Under the pieces are notes generated by a model that was given only the letters and a program-made list of their open reading frames with translations, was not told where the DNA came from and searched no databases. Made by a program: the position numbers and the translations under genes. This document shows positions 29,077 through 38,417 of a stretch of DNA of 64,000 nucleotides, in pieces (the first letter of the stretch is position 1; every line of letters begins with the position of its first letter). The DNA comes from an uncultured Luminiphilus sp. (GTDB lineage: Bacteria; Pseudomonadota; Gammaproteobacteria; Pseudomonadales; Halieaceae): contig CALSMP010000006.1 of NCBI GenBank assembly GCA_943787485.1, positions 186,001 to 250,000 of the forward strand, in the 5' to 3' direction.

Positions 29077-31332
29077 ATGTCTGAGTTGATCCCCCAGACG
29101 TTGGGCGTGGAAACTTTGTCGATGCGCGAGTATGCCGAGAAAGCTTATCTCGACTACTCGATGTACGTCATTTTAGATCGGGCTTTGCCGCATATTGGAG
29201 ACGGACTAAAACCTGTGCAGCGTCGGATTGTTTACGCCATGAGTGAATTGGGACTCAAGGCATCGGCCAAGTATAAGAAGTCGGCAAGGACCGTCGGCGA
29301 TGTGATTGGTAAGTTCCATCCCCACGGTGATAGCGCTGCGTACGAAGCGATGGTGCTGATGGCGCAGGATTTTAGCTACCGTTATCCTCTTATCGATGGT
29401 CAGGGAAACTGGGGTTCTCCCGACGATCCGAAGTCCTTTGCGGCGATGCGCTATACAGAATCTCGCCTCACCCGCTATGCCGAGGTTTTGTTGGGAGAAC
29501 TAGGGCAGGGCACGACGGACTGGCAGCCAAATTTTGATGGCACCCTAGAGGAGCCCGTGGTGTTGCCCGCACAGGTTCCCAACCTGCTTTTGAATGGCAC
29601 AACCGGTATCGCGGTGGGCATGGCGACGGATATTCCGCCCCATAATTTGCGGGAAGTGGTCGATGCGGCCATTCATCTTCTCGAGTCACCAAAGGCAAAA
29701 GTCGATGATCTATGCGCCTATGTAAAAGGTCCCGACTTTCCTACGGAGGCTGAAATAATCACCCCCGTCGACGAGATCAAAGCGATGTACACAACGGGGC
29801 GCGGAGCATTGAAAATGCGCGCAGCGTGGCGGACCGAGGATGGCGCTATTGTGATTCATGCGCTGCCCTACCAGGTATCGGGGTCGAAAGTACTTGAGCA
29901 GATTGCGGCGCAGATGCAGGCGAGGAAGCTGCCGATGGTCAGCGACCTCAGAGACGAGTCGGACCACGAACATCCGACACGATTCGTCATAGTCCCCCGA
30001 TCCAATCGCATAGAGCTGGACGGCTTAATGAGCCACCTGTTTGCTACCACCGATCTGGAGCGTAGTTATCGGGTCAACCTTAACGTTATCGGGATCGACG
30101 GCAAGCCCGGCGTCAAGTCCCTCGACGGCATTTTGCGTGAGTGGCTGGCGTTTCGCCGCGATACGGTACGTCGCCGGCTGCAATATCGGCTAGAGAAAGT
30201 CCTCAAGCGTATCCATGTGCTAGAGGGTTACCTCGTTGCGTTTTTGAATATTGACGAGGTCATCAAGATTATCCGTGAGGAAGATGAGCCAAAAACCGCG
30301 TTGATGAAGCGCTTTAAAATCACGGATGTTCAGGCAGAGGCGATTTTAGAACTCAAGCTTCGCAATCTCGCCAAGCTTGAGGAAATGAAGATCCGGGGCG
30401 AACAGGATGAGCTTGAGGAAGAGCGGAAAAGCCTGGAGAAAATCCTCGGCAGTGAATCCCGCCTGAAAACGCTGATCAAGAGAGAGTTAAAGGCAATTGC
30501 GGAGAGTCATGGTGACGATCGACGTTCACCGCTGGTCGAGCGCGCGGAGGCCCGAGCGTTCAGCGAGTTAGAACTCACTACCGCGGATCCACTAACTATC
30601 GTGCTGTCCGAGAAAGGCTGGATTCGCGCGGCCAAGGGTCATGACATCGACCCTTCCACCTTGAGTTATAAATCGGGTGACGGTTTTAAGCTCGCTGCCC
30701 GCGGGCGAAGTAATCTGCCGACGGTGGTCTTTGACTCTACTGGGCGCGCCTACAGCTTACAAAGTCATCAGTTGCCTTCGGCACGGGGTCAGGGCGAACC
30801 GCTGACAGGCAGAATAAATCCCCCCTCCGGCGCTACATTTGAAGCCTTGTTAACCGGTGGAGAGTCAGATCGGTATTTGCTGGCGAGTGATGCTGGTTAC
30901 GGTTTTGTAGCTCGGTTTTCTGATTTGCAGGCCAAAAACAAGGCGGGGAAGGCCGTTCTCAGTCTGCCCAAGGGTGCGCAGGTGTTGCAGCCTGCCTCCA
31001 TTGGCGAGGGCGGCGAGCTCTTGGTAGCGGCGGTGACGAATGAGGGGAGAATGCTCGTCTTTCCATTAGCCGACTTGCCTGAGTTGGCTCGTGGGAAGGG
31101 CAATAAGATCATCGGCATTCCATCGGCTCGGGCTGCGAGTCGAGAGGAACTCATGGTAGGGTTTGCCGTGGTTTCCGCCGATGACACGCTTCGGATCACC
31201 GCGGGTAAACAGCATAAAAACTTTAAGATATCCGAACTTGTTAATTATCGTGGGGAGCGCGGTCGCCGGGGTAATAAGCTGCCCAAGGGCTATCAAAAAG
31301 TAACGAGTATCGAGGTATTGCTCAAAGAGTGA
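29077..31332 (+). CDS. parC: DNA topoisomerase IV subunit A
   Basis: ParC is the DNA-cutting subunit that decatenates daughter chromosomes with ParE. The 751-residue protein has the active-site Tyr126 in AAMRYTESR, preceded by [10 protein letters not shown] with Ser86 and Glu90, the sensitive (wild-type) state at the quinolone-resistance positions (E. coli S80/E84). A coiled-coil gate (about 370-470) and a short C-terminal beta-pinwheel follow. Its length suits ParC; GyrA is nearer 870 with a GyrA-box. parE is not in the window. Confidence 0.96.
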   Translation: MSELIPQTLGVETLSMREYAEKAYLDYSMYVILDRALPHIGDGLKPVQRRIVYAMSELGLKASAKYKKSARTVGDVIGKFHPHGDSAAYEAMVLMAQDFSYRYPLIDGQGNWGSPDDPKSFAAMRYTESRLTRYAEVLLGELGQGTTDWQPNFDGTLEEPVVLPAQVPNLLLNGTTGIAVGMATDIPPHNLREVVDAAIHLLESPKAKVDDLCAYVKGPDFPTEAEIITPVDEIKAMYTTGRGALKMRAAWRTEDGAIVIHALPYQVSGSKVLEQIAAQMQARKLPMVSDLRDESDHEHPTRFVIVPRSNRIELDGLMSHLFATTDLERSYRVNLNVIGIDGKPGVKSLDGILREWLAFRRDTVRRRLQYRLEKVLKRIHVLEGYLVAFLNIDEVIKIIREEDEPKTALMKRFKITDVQAEAILELKLRNLAKLEEMKIRGEQDELEEERKSLEKILGSESRLKTLIKRELKAIAESHGDDRRSPLVERAEARAFSELELTTADPLTIVLSEKGWIRAAKGHDIDPSTLSYKSGDGFKLAARGRSNLPTVVFDSTGRAYSLQSHQLPSARGQGEPLTGRINPPSGATFEALLTGGESDRYLLASDAGYGFVARFSDLQAKNKAGKAVLSLPKGAQVLQPASIGEGGELLVAAVTNEGRMLVFPLADLPELARGKGNKIIGIPSARAASREELMVGFAVVSADDTLRITAGKQHKNFKISELVNYRGERGRRGNKLPKGYQKVTSIEVLLKE

Positions 31333-31341
31333 ACCCTCTAA

Positions 31342-31380
31342 GGCGGGCAGGCTCCCGGCCAGTCGCCCGCCTAGCCGTTT
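31342..31380 (+). terminator. Possible terminator between parC and the convergent gene
   Basis: GGCGGGC (31342-31348) pairs with GCCCGCC (31365-31371) across a 16-base loop and is followed by TAGCCGTTTT. The right arm overlaps the stop codon of the convergent gene. The short T-run makes it moderate. Confidence 0.4.
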
Positions 31381-32630
31381 TCTGCGGCAGCCCCATCCGG
31401 CACCAGGGCTTTTAGCAAGATTTGCAATTGACGTTCCAGCAGGTCGCGCTGGCCATCCGCTAGCCCGCCCAATCGAAATCCCCCCGCGCTCGGCTCTACT
31501 GACATGCGGGTAATGAGGTCCAAATCCTGCGCGACAAACTCGGCGACATGAATACCATCTGGAGTCTGCTTTGCCAGAGCTTCAAGTTCGTCGACCGCCG
31601 CCTGGCTGTATAAACCTGGGTATATGTCGCGCTCATCGCCACGCCCCAACTCACTGCCTCCCAGGGACAGCCCCAAGCCTACTGACAGCCGGAGTGCGGA
31701 CTCCAGCTCGGGCGCTGCTTGTTCAATGAGCCAGCCACAGCTTGCAGCCCGCAGGGCGGGGGAGCCCGTTTTGTGCTGCCCGCTGAACCAAATGGCTAAG
31801 CCAAATTGCCGGACGACCTGTAGCTCGCCACGATAGAAGCCTGCTGCGCCAAAAATCATCCGATGAACGGTGGCCACATATCGCTGGAGTCGACGGTCGT
31901 CAACCGTTTCTAGGTAACCCGGAAGGCTGCGCAGGTGGACAAACAAAATAGCCGTGTCGACATAGTGATCGTCACCACTGGCTTCCATCTGACGTGGCTG
32001 CAGCAGCTCTAGGGGCAGAGCGGCAACGCGCTCTTGCAACGCTTTTATTTCGTTGGGGCTGACGTCGGCTTCACCCGTAACGGAGGCGAGCTCCGCACTG
32101 ACTAGCTGTAAATTTTTTGCGAGGCGCTTTGCCATGGTGCGTGTCGCCAGGTAAACACCCATGCTGAGCAGCAAGGCCAGCCCCGACATGGCGACCAGAA
32201 ATTGGTGCTGTGCCGCACGCTGGATGCTTGTGTCAATGGATACCTCGGCGAGGCCCGCCATATCTCCAGCGATCATGATGGGCGACGAGAAGTGTAAACC
32301 GTCAGCTTGCCGAATCCCGGCAACCGCGAGCTCAAGTCCTTCAATGTCGAGCGCGCGGCCTGCGGCTATCTGGCTGTGCTCGACAATTCTGTTGAGTTCA
32401 CCGGCGACGCCGAGCTTGTCACCCGTCGCCAGTTCATTGCTTAACCGGTCTGCGAGATGTTCGGCCATGGACTGACCAAGCTCGGTTTGAAGGTTTTTTT
32501 GCGTGTACTGGTTCGATTGAGCGGCCAACCCCACCAACGTCAAGGTGGCAATTAGACAGCAGCTACTCGCCGTCAGAGCGAGTTGCTGACTCAGGGGTAA
32601 ACGCCTCGCTGCCAATAATAATTCGCGCAC
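31371..32630 (-). CDS. AhpA/Smp-like membrane protein with degenerate cyclase-like domain
   Basis: The protein has two membrane helices (near 20-40 and 150-170) around a periplasmic domain, a HAMP-like segment, and a cytoplasmic domain that starts TAILFVHLRSLPGYLE and later has VVRQFGLAIWFSG. These resemble the first and second metal-Asp strands of class III nucleotide cyclases (FVDIRGFT..., KxFGDG) with the Asp residues lost. The divergent serB neighbour matches the ytjB(smp)-serB pair of E. coli. I take GTG 32630 (VRELLLAARRLPLSQQL), with CGGAT upstream; a TTG at 32660 is also possible. Function unknown; the cyclase resemblance is inference. Confidence 0.7.
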   Translation of the reverse strand: MRELLLAARRLPLSQQLALTASSCCLIATLTLVGLAAQSNQYTQKNLQTELGQSMAEHLADRLSNELATGDKLGVAGELNRIVEHSQIAAGRALDIEGLELAVAGIRQADGLHFSSPIMIAGDMAGLAEVSIDTSIQRAAQHQFLVAMSGLALLLSMGVYLATRTMAKRLAKNLQLVSAELASVTGEADVSPNEIKALQERVAALPLELLQPRQMEASGDDHYVDTAILFVHLRSLPGYLETVDDRRLQRYVATVHRMIFGAAGFYRGELQVVRQFGLAIWFSGQHKTGSPALRAASCGWLIEQAAPELESALRLSVGLGLSLGGSELGRGDERDIYPGLYSQAAVDELEALAKQTPDGIHVAEFVAQDLDLITRMSVEPSAGGFRLGGLADGQRDLLERQLQILLKALVPDGAAAENG

Positions 32631-32712
32631 AAACTGATCCGTTGGAAATAGGAGGACCAAGTATAAACCGGTCTATTGCGCTATGCTTGCGGCCCCTGTG
32701 ACGGAGAACCGC

Positions 32713-33636
32713 ATGACTGCGCCCGCGTTTGCGCTGACCGCAATTGCCGCCACCGCCAACCCGGCGGTTTATGCGACCTTGGATGATTGGCTCGCGGCTA
32801 GGAATCTCGTTCCGATAAGGACACGAGACGTGCCTGTTCCGCGATCCTTGAGTGACCGGCGGCTTTGTCGAACCATGTGGATTAGCGCCGCTGCAGTACC
32901 AGCGAGCATAGCGGCTGAGTTGCGGCAGCTGTCAGAAGACAGCGGTATAGATCTTATTTGGCAGGAGATGGCATCACGGCAACGAGATTATCGGCTCGCC
33001 ATTTTTGATATGGACTCAACGCTGATTCGCTGTGAGGTTATCGATGAGCTAGCCACCGAGGCGGGAGTGGGGGAGGCCGTCTCGACTATTACTGAGCAGG
33101 CCATGCGCGGTGAGATCGATTTTCAAGAAAGCTTTCGTCGCCGACTCAGTATGCTCAGAGGGCTGCCCGAGGAGGCCTTGATGTCGATTGCCGGTCGGCT
33201 CCCGGTGACGGAGGGCATGCCCGAGCTGATAACCACCCTGCGAGCTCGAGGCATTTACACGGCTATTGTGTCGGGTGGATTTACCTACTTTGCCGAGTAT
33301 TTGCAGCGTCACTACGGCTTTGACCGGGTGCTGGCTAACGCGTTGGAGATTATCGATCACCGAGTGACCGGCCGGGTGCTTGGCGACATTATTGATGGGC
33401 CGGCCAAGCGCGATTGGCTTATGGCGCTAGCCTCCGAGTTGGCCATCGAGCCAGAACAGATTATCGCCGTTGGCGATGGGGCCAATGATATTCCCATGTT
33501 GCAGGCGGCCGGTCTTGGTGTGGCGTTTCAGGCGAAGCCGAGGGTGCGCGAGGTTGTTCCTTGCGCCATCAATTTTTCGGGCCTGGACAGCGTGCTGTAC
33601 CTGCTGGGGTCTAAAAGTGAGCTCCACGTAGACTGA
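32713..33636 (+). CDS. serB: Phosphoserine phosphatase
   Basis: SerB removes phosphate from phosphoserine, the last step of serine synthesis. This HAD-family protein (307 residues from ATG 32713) has the nucleophile motif FDMDSTLI, the Ser motif IVSGGF, the Lys in GPAKRDWL and GDGANDIPML. The N-terminal 90 residues form the ACT-like extension seen in SerB of this group. ATG 32713 (MTAPAFALT) has GGAG seven bases upstream; 32683 is an alternative start. It is divergent from the Smp-like gene. Confidence 0.94.
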   Translation: MTAPAFALTAIAATANPAVYATLDDWLAARNLVPIRTRDVPVPRSLSDRRLCRTMWISAAAVPASIAAELRQLSEDSGIDLIWQEMASRQRDYRLAIFDMDSTLIRCEVIDELATEAGVGEAVSTITEQAMRGEIDFQESFRRRLSMLRGLPEEALMSIAGRLPVTEGMPELITTLRARGIYTAIVSGGFTYFAEYLQRHYGFDRVLANALEIIDHRVTGRVLGDIIDGPAKRDWLMALASELAIEPEQIIAVGDGANDIPMLQAAGLGVAFQAKPRVREVVPCAINFSGLDSVLYLLGSKSELHVD

Positions 33637-33638
33637 CG

Positions 33639-33667
33639 CTGACCTGCGGGATCCGCTAGGGTATGAT
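33639..33667 (+). promoter_or_regulatory. Probable efp promoter
   Basis: CTGACC (33639-33644) and TATGAT (33662-33667) are spaced 17 bp and sit just after the serB stop, giving a leader of about 22 nt before the efp ATG. Confidence 0.6.
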
Positions 33668-33695
33668 CGGCGGCGCGATTTTTGAGGAATAAACC

Positions 33696-34268
33696 ATGGC
33701 TAACTTTTCTACTAACGAATTTAAACCTGGTCTCAAGGTCATGCTCGACGGCGAGCCCTGCTCTATTTTGGAAAACGAGTACGTTAAGCCGGGTAAAGGT
33801 CAGGCATTCAACCGGGTTAAGCTCAGGAATCTAAAATCAGGGCGGGTGTGGGAGCGCACTTTCAAGTCTGGTGACTCCCTCGAAGGAGCCGATGTCATGG
33901 ACGTCGAATTAGAATATTCCTACACCGACGGCGAGTTCTTCCATTTTATGGATCCCATCAGCTTTGAGCAGCATGCAGCGTCGCAGGATGCGGTGGGCGA
34001 CACCCAGAAGTGGCTGAAGGAGCAGGAAAAGTACGAGGTCACGCTGTACAATGGGGCGCCTATCTCGGTAACAGCACCAAACTTTATCGAGCTTGAGATC
34101 ACTGAAACCGACCCAGGGTTAAAGGGTGATACAGCGCAGGGCGGCTCTAAGCCCGCTACCCTAACAACGGGGGCCGTTGTGCGAGTTCCACTGTTTATCT
34201 CTCAGGGAGAGGTTATTAAGGTGGATACCCGCTCCGGGGAGTACGTTAGTCGAGCAAGTAAAAGCTGA
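33696..34268 (+). CDS. efp: Elongation factor P
   Basis: EF-P relieves ribosome stalling at polyproline. The 190-residue protein has the three-domain EF-P plan and the modification loop VKPGKGQAF with Lys34, the residue that receives beta-lysine from EpmA. ATG 33696 starts [17 protein letters not shown]. The gene is 3 bp before epmA, so target and modifying enzyme are made together. Confidence 0.97.
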   Translation: MANFSTNEFKPGLKVMLDGEPCSILENEYVKPGKGQAFNRVKLRNLKSGRVWERTFKSGDSLEGADVMDVELEYSYTDGEFFHFMDPISFEQHAASQDAVGDTQKWLKEQEKYEVTLYNGAPISVTAPNFIELEITETDPGLKGDTAQGGSKPATLTTGAVVRVPLFISQGEVIKVDTRSGEYVSRASKS

Positions 34269-34271
34269 GCC

Positions 34272-35219
34272 GTGGCTGATTGGCGTCCGAGTGCAGAGCG
34301 TACTGCGCTCGAGGCTCGCGCAGCGCTGCTCAGCCAGCTGCGGGCGTTTTTCCAATCCCGCAGGGTCTTAGAGGTTGAAACTCCTTTGCTCTGTACCTCA
34401 GGCGTCACCGATAGCGCCATTGAGCCGCTCATCGTCCCGACCTCGCCCACCTTACGCTATCTTCAGACCTCCCCTGAATACGCTATGAAGCGCCTGCTGG
34501 CGGCGGGGTCCGGTGATATCTTTCAAATTTGTAAGGCGTTTCGCGCAGGTGAGTATGGGCGTAAGCACAACCCTGAGTACACAATACTTGAGTGGTATCG
34601 ACTGAGCTTTGATCATCACGCGATGATCCGTGAAGTTGCGGAGTTGCTCGGCGAGCTTCTCCCTCATCGGGGTTGGCAGATATGGTCATGGGCTGCCCTC
34701 TTTCAGCACATCCTTGAGGTCGATGGACATGTCGCGACCTTAGCTGAACTTAATGCGGTAGCCAGCGATCGTCTGGGAAATATCCCCGACGGTCTCGACC
34801 GCGACGCCCTACTCGATTTGCTTTTCACCCATTGTGTAGAGCCCGCACTTGCAAGTTGGGGCATTGTGTTTGTGGTGGACTATCCGGCTTCTCAGGCAGC
34901 ACTTGCACGTCTACTGCACGATCGATCTCCCCTCGTTGGCGCACGTTTTGAGTGTTACGTTGATGGGGTGGAGTTAGCGAATGGCTATTGGGAGTGCATT
35001 GATCCCGGTGAGCTTGAGCGGCGTTTTCAGCAAGATAATCAGCGGCGTGAAGTCGCGGGACTTGAGGTTCGCCCAATCGATCCCTTGTTCCTTGCGGCAA
35101 TGACCAGCGGGGTTCCGCCGTGTTCGGGGGTCGCGCTGGGTGTAGATCGACTGCTTGCCTTGCGGCTTGGCGCGGGCTCTTTGGCTGATGTCTTGAGCTT
35201 TGATTGGGAGCGCTGCTAG
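34272..35219 (+). CDS. epmA: EF-P lysyl-lysine ligase (EF-P--(R)-beta-lysine ligase)
   Basis: EpmA is a class II lysyl-tRNA synthetase paralogue without the anticodon-binding domain; it attaches (R)-beta-lysine to EF-P. The 315-residue protein has motif 1 (FFQSRRVLEVETPLL), motif 2 (FQICKAFRAGEYGRKHNPEYTILEWY) and motif 3 (GVALGVDRLLAL), and GVELANGYWE. The start is GTG 34272, just after efp. The partner EpmB is not in this window. Confidence 0.95.
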   Translation: MADWRPSAERTALEARAALLSQLRAFFQSRRVLEVETPLLCTSGVTDSAIEPLIVPTSPTLRYLQTSPEYAMKRLLAAGSGDIFQICKAFRAGEYGRKHNPEYTILEWYRLSFDHHAMIREVAELLGELLPHRGWQIWSWAALFQHILEVDGHVATLAELNAVASDRLGNIPDGLDRDALLDLLFTHCVEPALASWGIVFVVDYPASQAALARLLHDRSPLVGARFECYVDGVELANGYWECIDPGELERRFQQDNQRREVAGLEVRPIDPLFLAAMTSGVPPCSGVALGVDRLLALRLGAGSLADVLSFDWERC

Positions 35220-35243
35220 CGAACGGGAGAGAATTTACGCTGG

Positions 35244-35702
35244 CTATTTGGCCCGCGTCTGAATAATGGCGGGTTCGTAGCGTTCAATAAACGCCGGCGG
35301 TGGACGCTTGGGCCGCCCCGATGAGATCTCGATACACACGAACTCCAGGCGCGCGCGAAGCACGGTATGCTGGCTCGGCTGCTGGATGATTTGAATACAG
35401 CGCTCCATGGTGAGTCGTTTATCCCATTTGGTTATCCATGTTCCGACGAGAACGTCCTCTCCGAGATAAGTGGCCTTGAGATAGTCATATTCGGCGCGAG
35501 TCAGGGCCATGGCGCGATCAAGAGACTGATAGTCTTTAGCACCCAAGCCAAGAGCTGTCGTGTGGGCCCAGGCAGCGTCCATGCACCAATTGACGTACAC
35601 TGTATTGCGGGTGTGCGCCAGCTCATCAATGTCCTCAGCCGTGACGCGAGCTTTCCAGAGGAACGGTTCCGGATAATCCCAGCAGGTTTCGAGTTCAGTC
35701 AC
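35244..35702 (-). CDS. Acyl-CoA thioesterase, hotdog fold (4HBT family)
   Basis: The 152-residue protein resembles YbgC/FadM-type thioesterases: VTAEDIDELAHTRNTVYVNWCMDAAW, where the usual active-site Asp-His region reads DELAHTRNTVY, then TRAEYDYLKATYLGEDVLVGTWI and LRARLEFVCIE. It would hydrolyse acyl-CoA in the cytoplasm; chain length is unknown. The start is GTG 35702, overlapping the nhaC stop (GTGA), so it is the last gene of the amine oxidase-DUF1365-cfa-nhaC run. Confidence 0.85.
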   Translation of the reverse strand: MTELETCWDYPEPFLWKARVTAEDIDELAHTRNTVYVNWCMDAAWAHTTALGLGAKDYQSLDRAMALTRAEYDYLKATYLGEDVLVGTWITKWDKRLTMERCIQIIQQPSQHTVLRARLEFVCIEISSGRPKRPPPAFIERYEPAIIQTRAK

Positions 35703-37114
35703 GCGCTTGATGAAACCGGCTTTTGCGCGATGAGTAAGTAAGCGAGAGTGATGGCAACCAGCGGCCCTACGTAGTTGAAAACCGCATACGGCAGGTAATC
35801 CAGCGTTGCCACTCCTAGGGTGGCACTCATGTAGGCGCCGCAGGTGTTCCAGGGCACCAACACAGAGGTGAGCGTCGCAGAATCTTCAAGCGATCGCGAC
35901 AGATTGAGCCGGTTGAGTTGTCGTTGGTCGTAAGCAACGGTAAATAATCTACCGGGGAGGGCGATCGCCAGAAACTGATCCGCAGCAAGAATGTTTGTCA
36001 CCACCCCCCCGCTAATGGTCGCAAGCACTAAATCCCCGGTGCTTTTTACCCGCTTCAACGCCACATCGAGGATTTGCTTGAGGATACCGGTTCGCTCTAA
36101 CACCCCACCCAGGGACAGCGCGGTGATGATAAGCCAGACGGTATTGAGCATGCTGGCCATACCGCCCTTGCTCAGCAGGTTATTGAGAGATTCGTCGGCA
36201 CTGCTGCCTTTGTAGCCGTCGAAAAGCGCGGTCCATAGACCTCTAATCATAGGTGAGGATCCTTCGGCCGACAGACTGAGCCCGTAGCGCAAAACTGCGT
36301 CTGATTGAAAGGCAAGAGCAAACAAAAGGCCGATGAGGGTAGAAATCAGGATGGCGGGATAGGCGGGGATACGCAGCGCCACCAGCCCCAGCATGCCGGC
36401 CAGGGGCAGCAGGCTATACCAGCTAACGTCGAACTCCGCGGCCAGCGCCAGCCTCAGCTGCTCGATTTCTTCCGGCGGTCTCGCGGCTTCCTCCGAATTA
36501 AGCACAAAGAAAGTCAATGCAATCAGGAACGCCGGCACGGTCGTCCACAGCATGTGGCGAATGTGCGCGAACAAATCTACGCCGGTGCAGGCCGCCGCAA
36601 GGTTGGTAGTGTCTGACAGCGGCGACAGCTTATCGCCGAAATAGGCGCCAGAGATAATGGCTCCGGCAGTGAGCGCTGGGGACAATCCAAAGCTATTAGC
36701 GATACCAATCAGTCCAATGCCCAGCGTGCCCGCCACGGTCCATGAACTGCCAATACTGATTGAAGCGAGGGCACAGATAACCGCGCTTGCAGCGTAGAAC
36801 AGGCCCGGATCGAGCAGTGCAACCCCATGGTAAATCATGGCCGGTACCGTGCCGCTCAGAATCCAGCTGCCGATAAGGGCGCCAACCGCTAGCAGGATCA
36901 GTATAGGGCCCATGCCAACCTTGATGCCTGATACCAGCGCTTCCTGAATATCTTCCCAGACCAGCCCTCGGTGCAGGCCCACCAGTGCGGCAGCGCCAGT
37001 GGCGATAACCAGCGCGATTTGATTGGGCCCGTAAGAGGCGTCGGCCCCGAATAATTGCACGGCGGCCGAGAGGAGGCCCACCAATAAAATGATGGGCGAA
37101 AGAGACAACAGCAT
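35699..37114 (-). CDS. nhaC: Na+/H+ antiporter, NhaC family
   Basis: The 471-residue inner-membrane protein has about twelve hydrophobic helices, the NhaC motif GAYFGDKLSPLSDTTNLAAACTGVD, and GSSWTVAGTLGIGLIG and LAADQFLAIALPGRLF, all family hallmarks. It would expel sodium in exchange for protons. ATG 37114 lies 3 bp after the cfa stop and its own stop overlaps the thioesterase start, so it appears to be co-transcribed with cfa, an unusual neighbour for an antiporter. Some NhaC relatives swap other ions or organic acids. Confidence 0.88.
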   Translation of the reverse strand: MLLSLSPIILLVGLLSAAVQLFGADASYGPNQIALVIATGAAALVGLHRGLVWEDIQEALVSGIKVGMGPILILLAVGALIGSWILSGTVPAMIYHGVALLDPGLFYAASAVICALASISIGSSWTVAGTLGIGLIGIANSFGLSPALTAGAIISGAYFGDKLSPLSDTTNLAAACTGVDLFAHIRHMLWTTVPAFLIALTFFVLNSEEAARPPEEIEQLRLALAAEFDVSWYSLLPLAGMLGLVALRIPAYPAILISTLIGLLFALAFQSDAVLRYGLSLSAEGSSPMIRGLWTALFDGYKGSSADESLNNLLSKGGMASMLNTVWLIITALSLGGVLERTGILKQILDVALKRVKSTGDLVLATISGGVVTNILAADQFLAIALPGRLFTVAYDQRQLNRLNLSRSLEDSATLTSVLVPWNTCGAYMSATLGVATLDYLPYAVFNYVGPLVAITLAYLLIAQKPVSSSA

Positions 37115-37117
37115 GGC

Positions 37118-38374
37118 TTAGTCCGGTCTGTACCCGGGTTTAGTCATGGTGACCTGAAAGGTACCGATGATGCGCTCACGAAAGCCGCCTTCGCAGTAGC
37201 TCAGGTAAAAGCGCCACATTCGGATAAACCTGTCGTCAAAACCCATATCCTTCACCCGGTCAAGCTGATTCAAAAACCTATAGTGCCATGCTTCTAGAGT
37301 TTTCGCGTAGTCCAGCGTAATGTCCCGTAAGCCACTAAGCTGAAGGTCGGTGTGACGCGCCAAATTCTCCCCGATGATTTGGAGAGAGGGAAGGCACCCG
37401 CCGGGGAAAATATAGCGTTTTATAAAGTCGACTGACGTCCGCGCTTGCTCATAACGTTGGTCGGTCATGGTGATTGCCTGAATAACCGCTTTGCCGGTCG
37501 GCTTTAATAGGTTACTCACACATTGGAAATAACTATCGTAAAATTCATGCCCTACTGCTTCAATCATTTCGATTGATACCAACTTGTCGTAACTACCTCG
37601 CAACTCTCGGTAGTCCTCGCACAAAACGGTAATTTGATCGGTAAGACCGCGGCGCTCGATTTCGTTACAGGCGTGCAAGTATTGTTCTTTGGAAATTGTC
37701 GTGGTCGTCACCCGGCAGCCATAATTTTCAGCAGCGTATATCGCCATCCCCCCCCAGCCGGTGCCAATTTCAACCAGATGATCGTCAGGTTTGAGTTCGA
37801 GGGCCTGACAAATGACATCCAGCTTGTACAAGGCGGCTTCATCTAAGTCGGCGTTTTCCTTGGGGAAGACCGCCGAGGAGTACATCATGGTTGGGTCAAG
37901 AAAAAGTTGAAAGAAATCGTTGCCAAGGTCGTAGTGCGCTGAAATATTCTTCTTGGACCCCGACAGCGTATTGCGGTTAGCGAGGTGGGCAAGCTTGAGT
38001 GCCGCCCGGGTCAGCCAATTCTGCTTGCCCCGCATGGCTTCCATGGTCTGCATGTTGGCACTGAATAAGCGGGTCACCTCAGTAAGATTTCGGCTACTCC
38101 AGTCGCCATCTATATAGGCTTCGCCCGAGCCAATGGTGCCGCCCGTCAAAACCCGCCAGTAAATTCTGGGGTTGTGCACGGTCGCTTCAGCATGGGGCGC
38201 TCTGGGGTCGGTGTCGCGCCCAAACTTGAACAGATCATCCCCGTCGTGAATCGTCAGAGTGCCAACTTTTATGTTGCGCAAAAGTCTGAACAGGAGATCC
38301 CTGGCAACATTAGGATGGGTGACTCTCCCGAACAGAGGCAGCCGGGAGATTTCTCGAACGCTGGTGTTGTCCAT
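37118..38374 (-). CDS. cfa: Cyclopropane-fatty-acyl-phospholipid synthase family methyltransferase
   Basis: It adds a methylene from S-adenosylmethionine to double bonds of membrane lipids. The 418-residue protein has an N-terminal lipid-binding part with GEAYIDGDW, NISAHYDLGNDFFQLFLDPTMMYSSAVF, the SAM motif LVEIGTGWGGMAIYAA, and YDKLVSIEMIEAVGHEFYDSYF. It lies 43 bp after the DUF1365 gene. The trio amine oxidase-DUF1365-cfa is part of the RpoE/ChrR singlet-oxygen regulon in Rhodobacter sphaeroides, and the sigma/ChrR pair is divergent here, so the same control is likely. A variant modification (e.g. furan fatty acids) is also possible. Confidence 0.93.
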   Translation of the reverse strand: MDNTSVREISRLPLFGRVTHPNVARDLLFRLLRNIKVGTLTIHDGDDLFKFGRDTDPRAPHAEATVHNPRIYWRVLTGGTIGSGEAYIDGDWSSRNLTEVTRLFSANMQTMEAMRGKQNWLTRAALKLAHLANRNTLSGSKKNISAHYDLGNDFFQLFLDPTMMYSSAVFPKENADLDEAALYKLDVICQALELKPDDHLVEIGTGWGGMAIYAAENYGCRVTTTTISKEQYLHACNEIERRGLTDQITVLCEDYRELRGSYDKLVSIEMIEAVGHEFYDSYFQCVSNLLKPTGKAVIQAITMTDQRYEQARTSVDFIKRYIFPGGCLPSLQIIGENLARHTDLQLSGLRDITLDYAKTLEAWHYRFLNQLDRVKDMGFDDRFIRMWRFYLSYCEGGFRERIIGTFQVTMTKPGYRPD

Positions 38375-38417
38375 TGTTACTTACCTAAACCGAGTTAGCC
38401 GTCATGAGGTTACGGCA

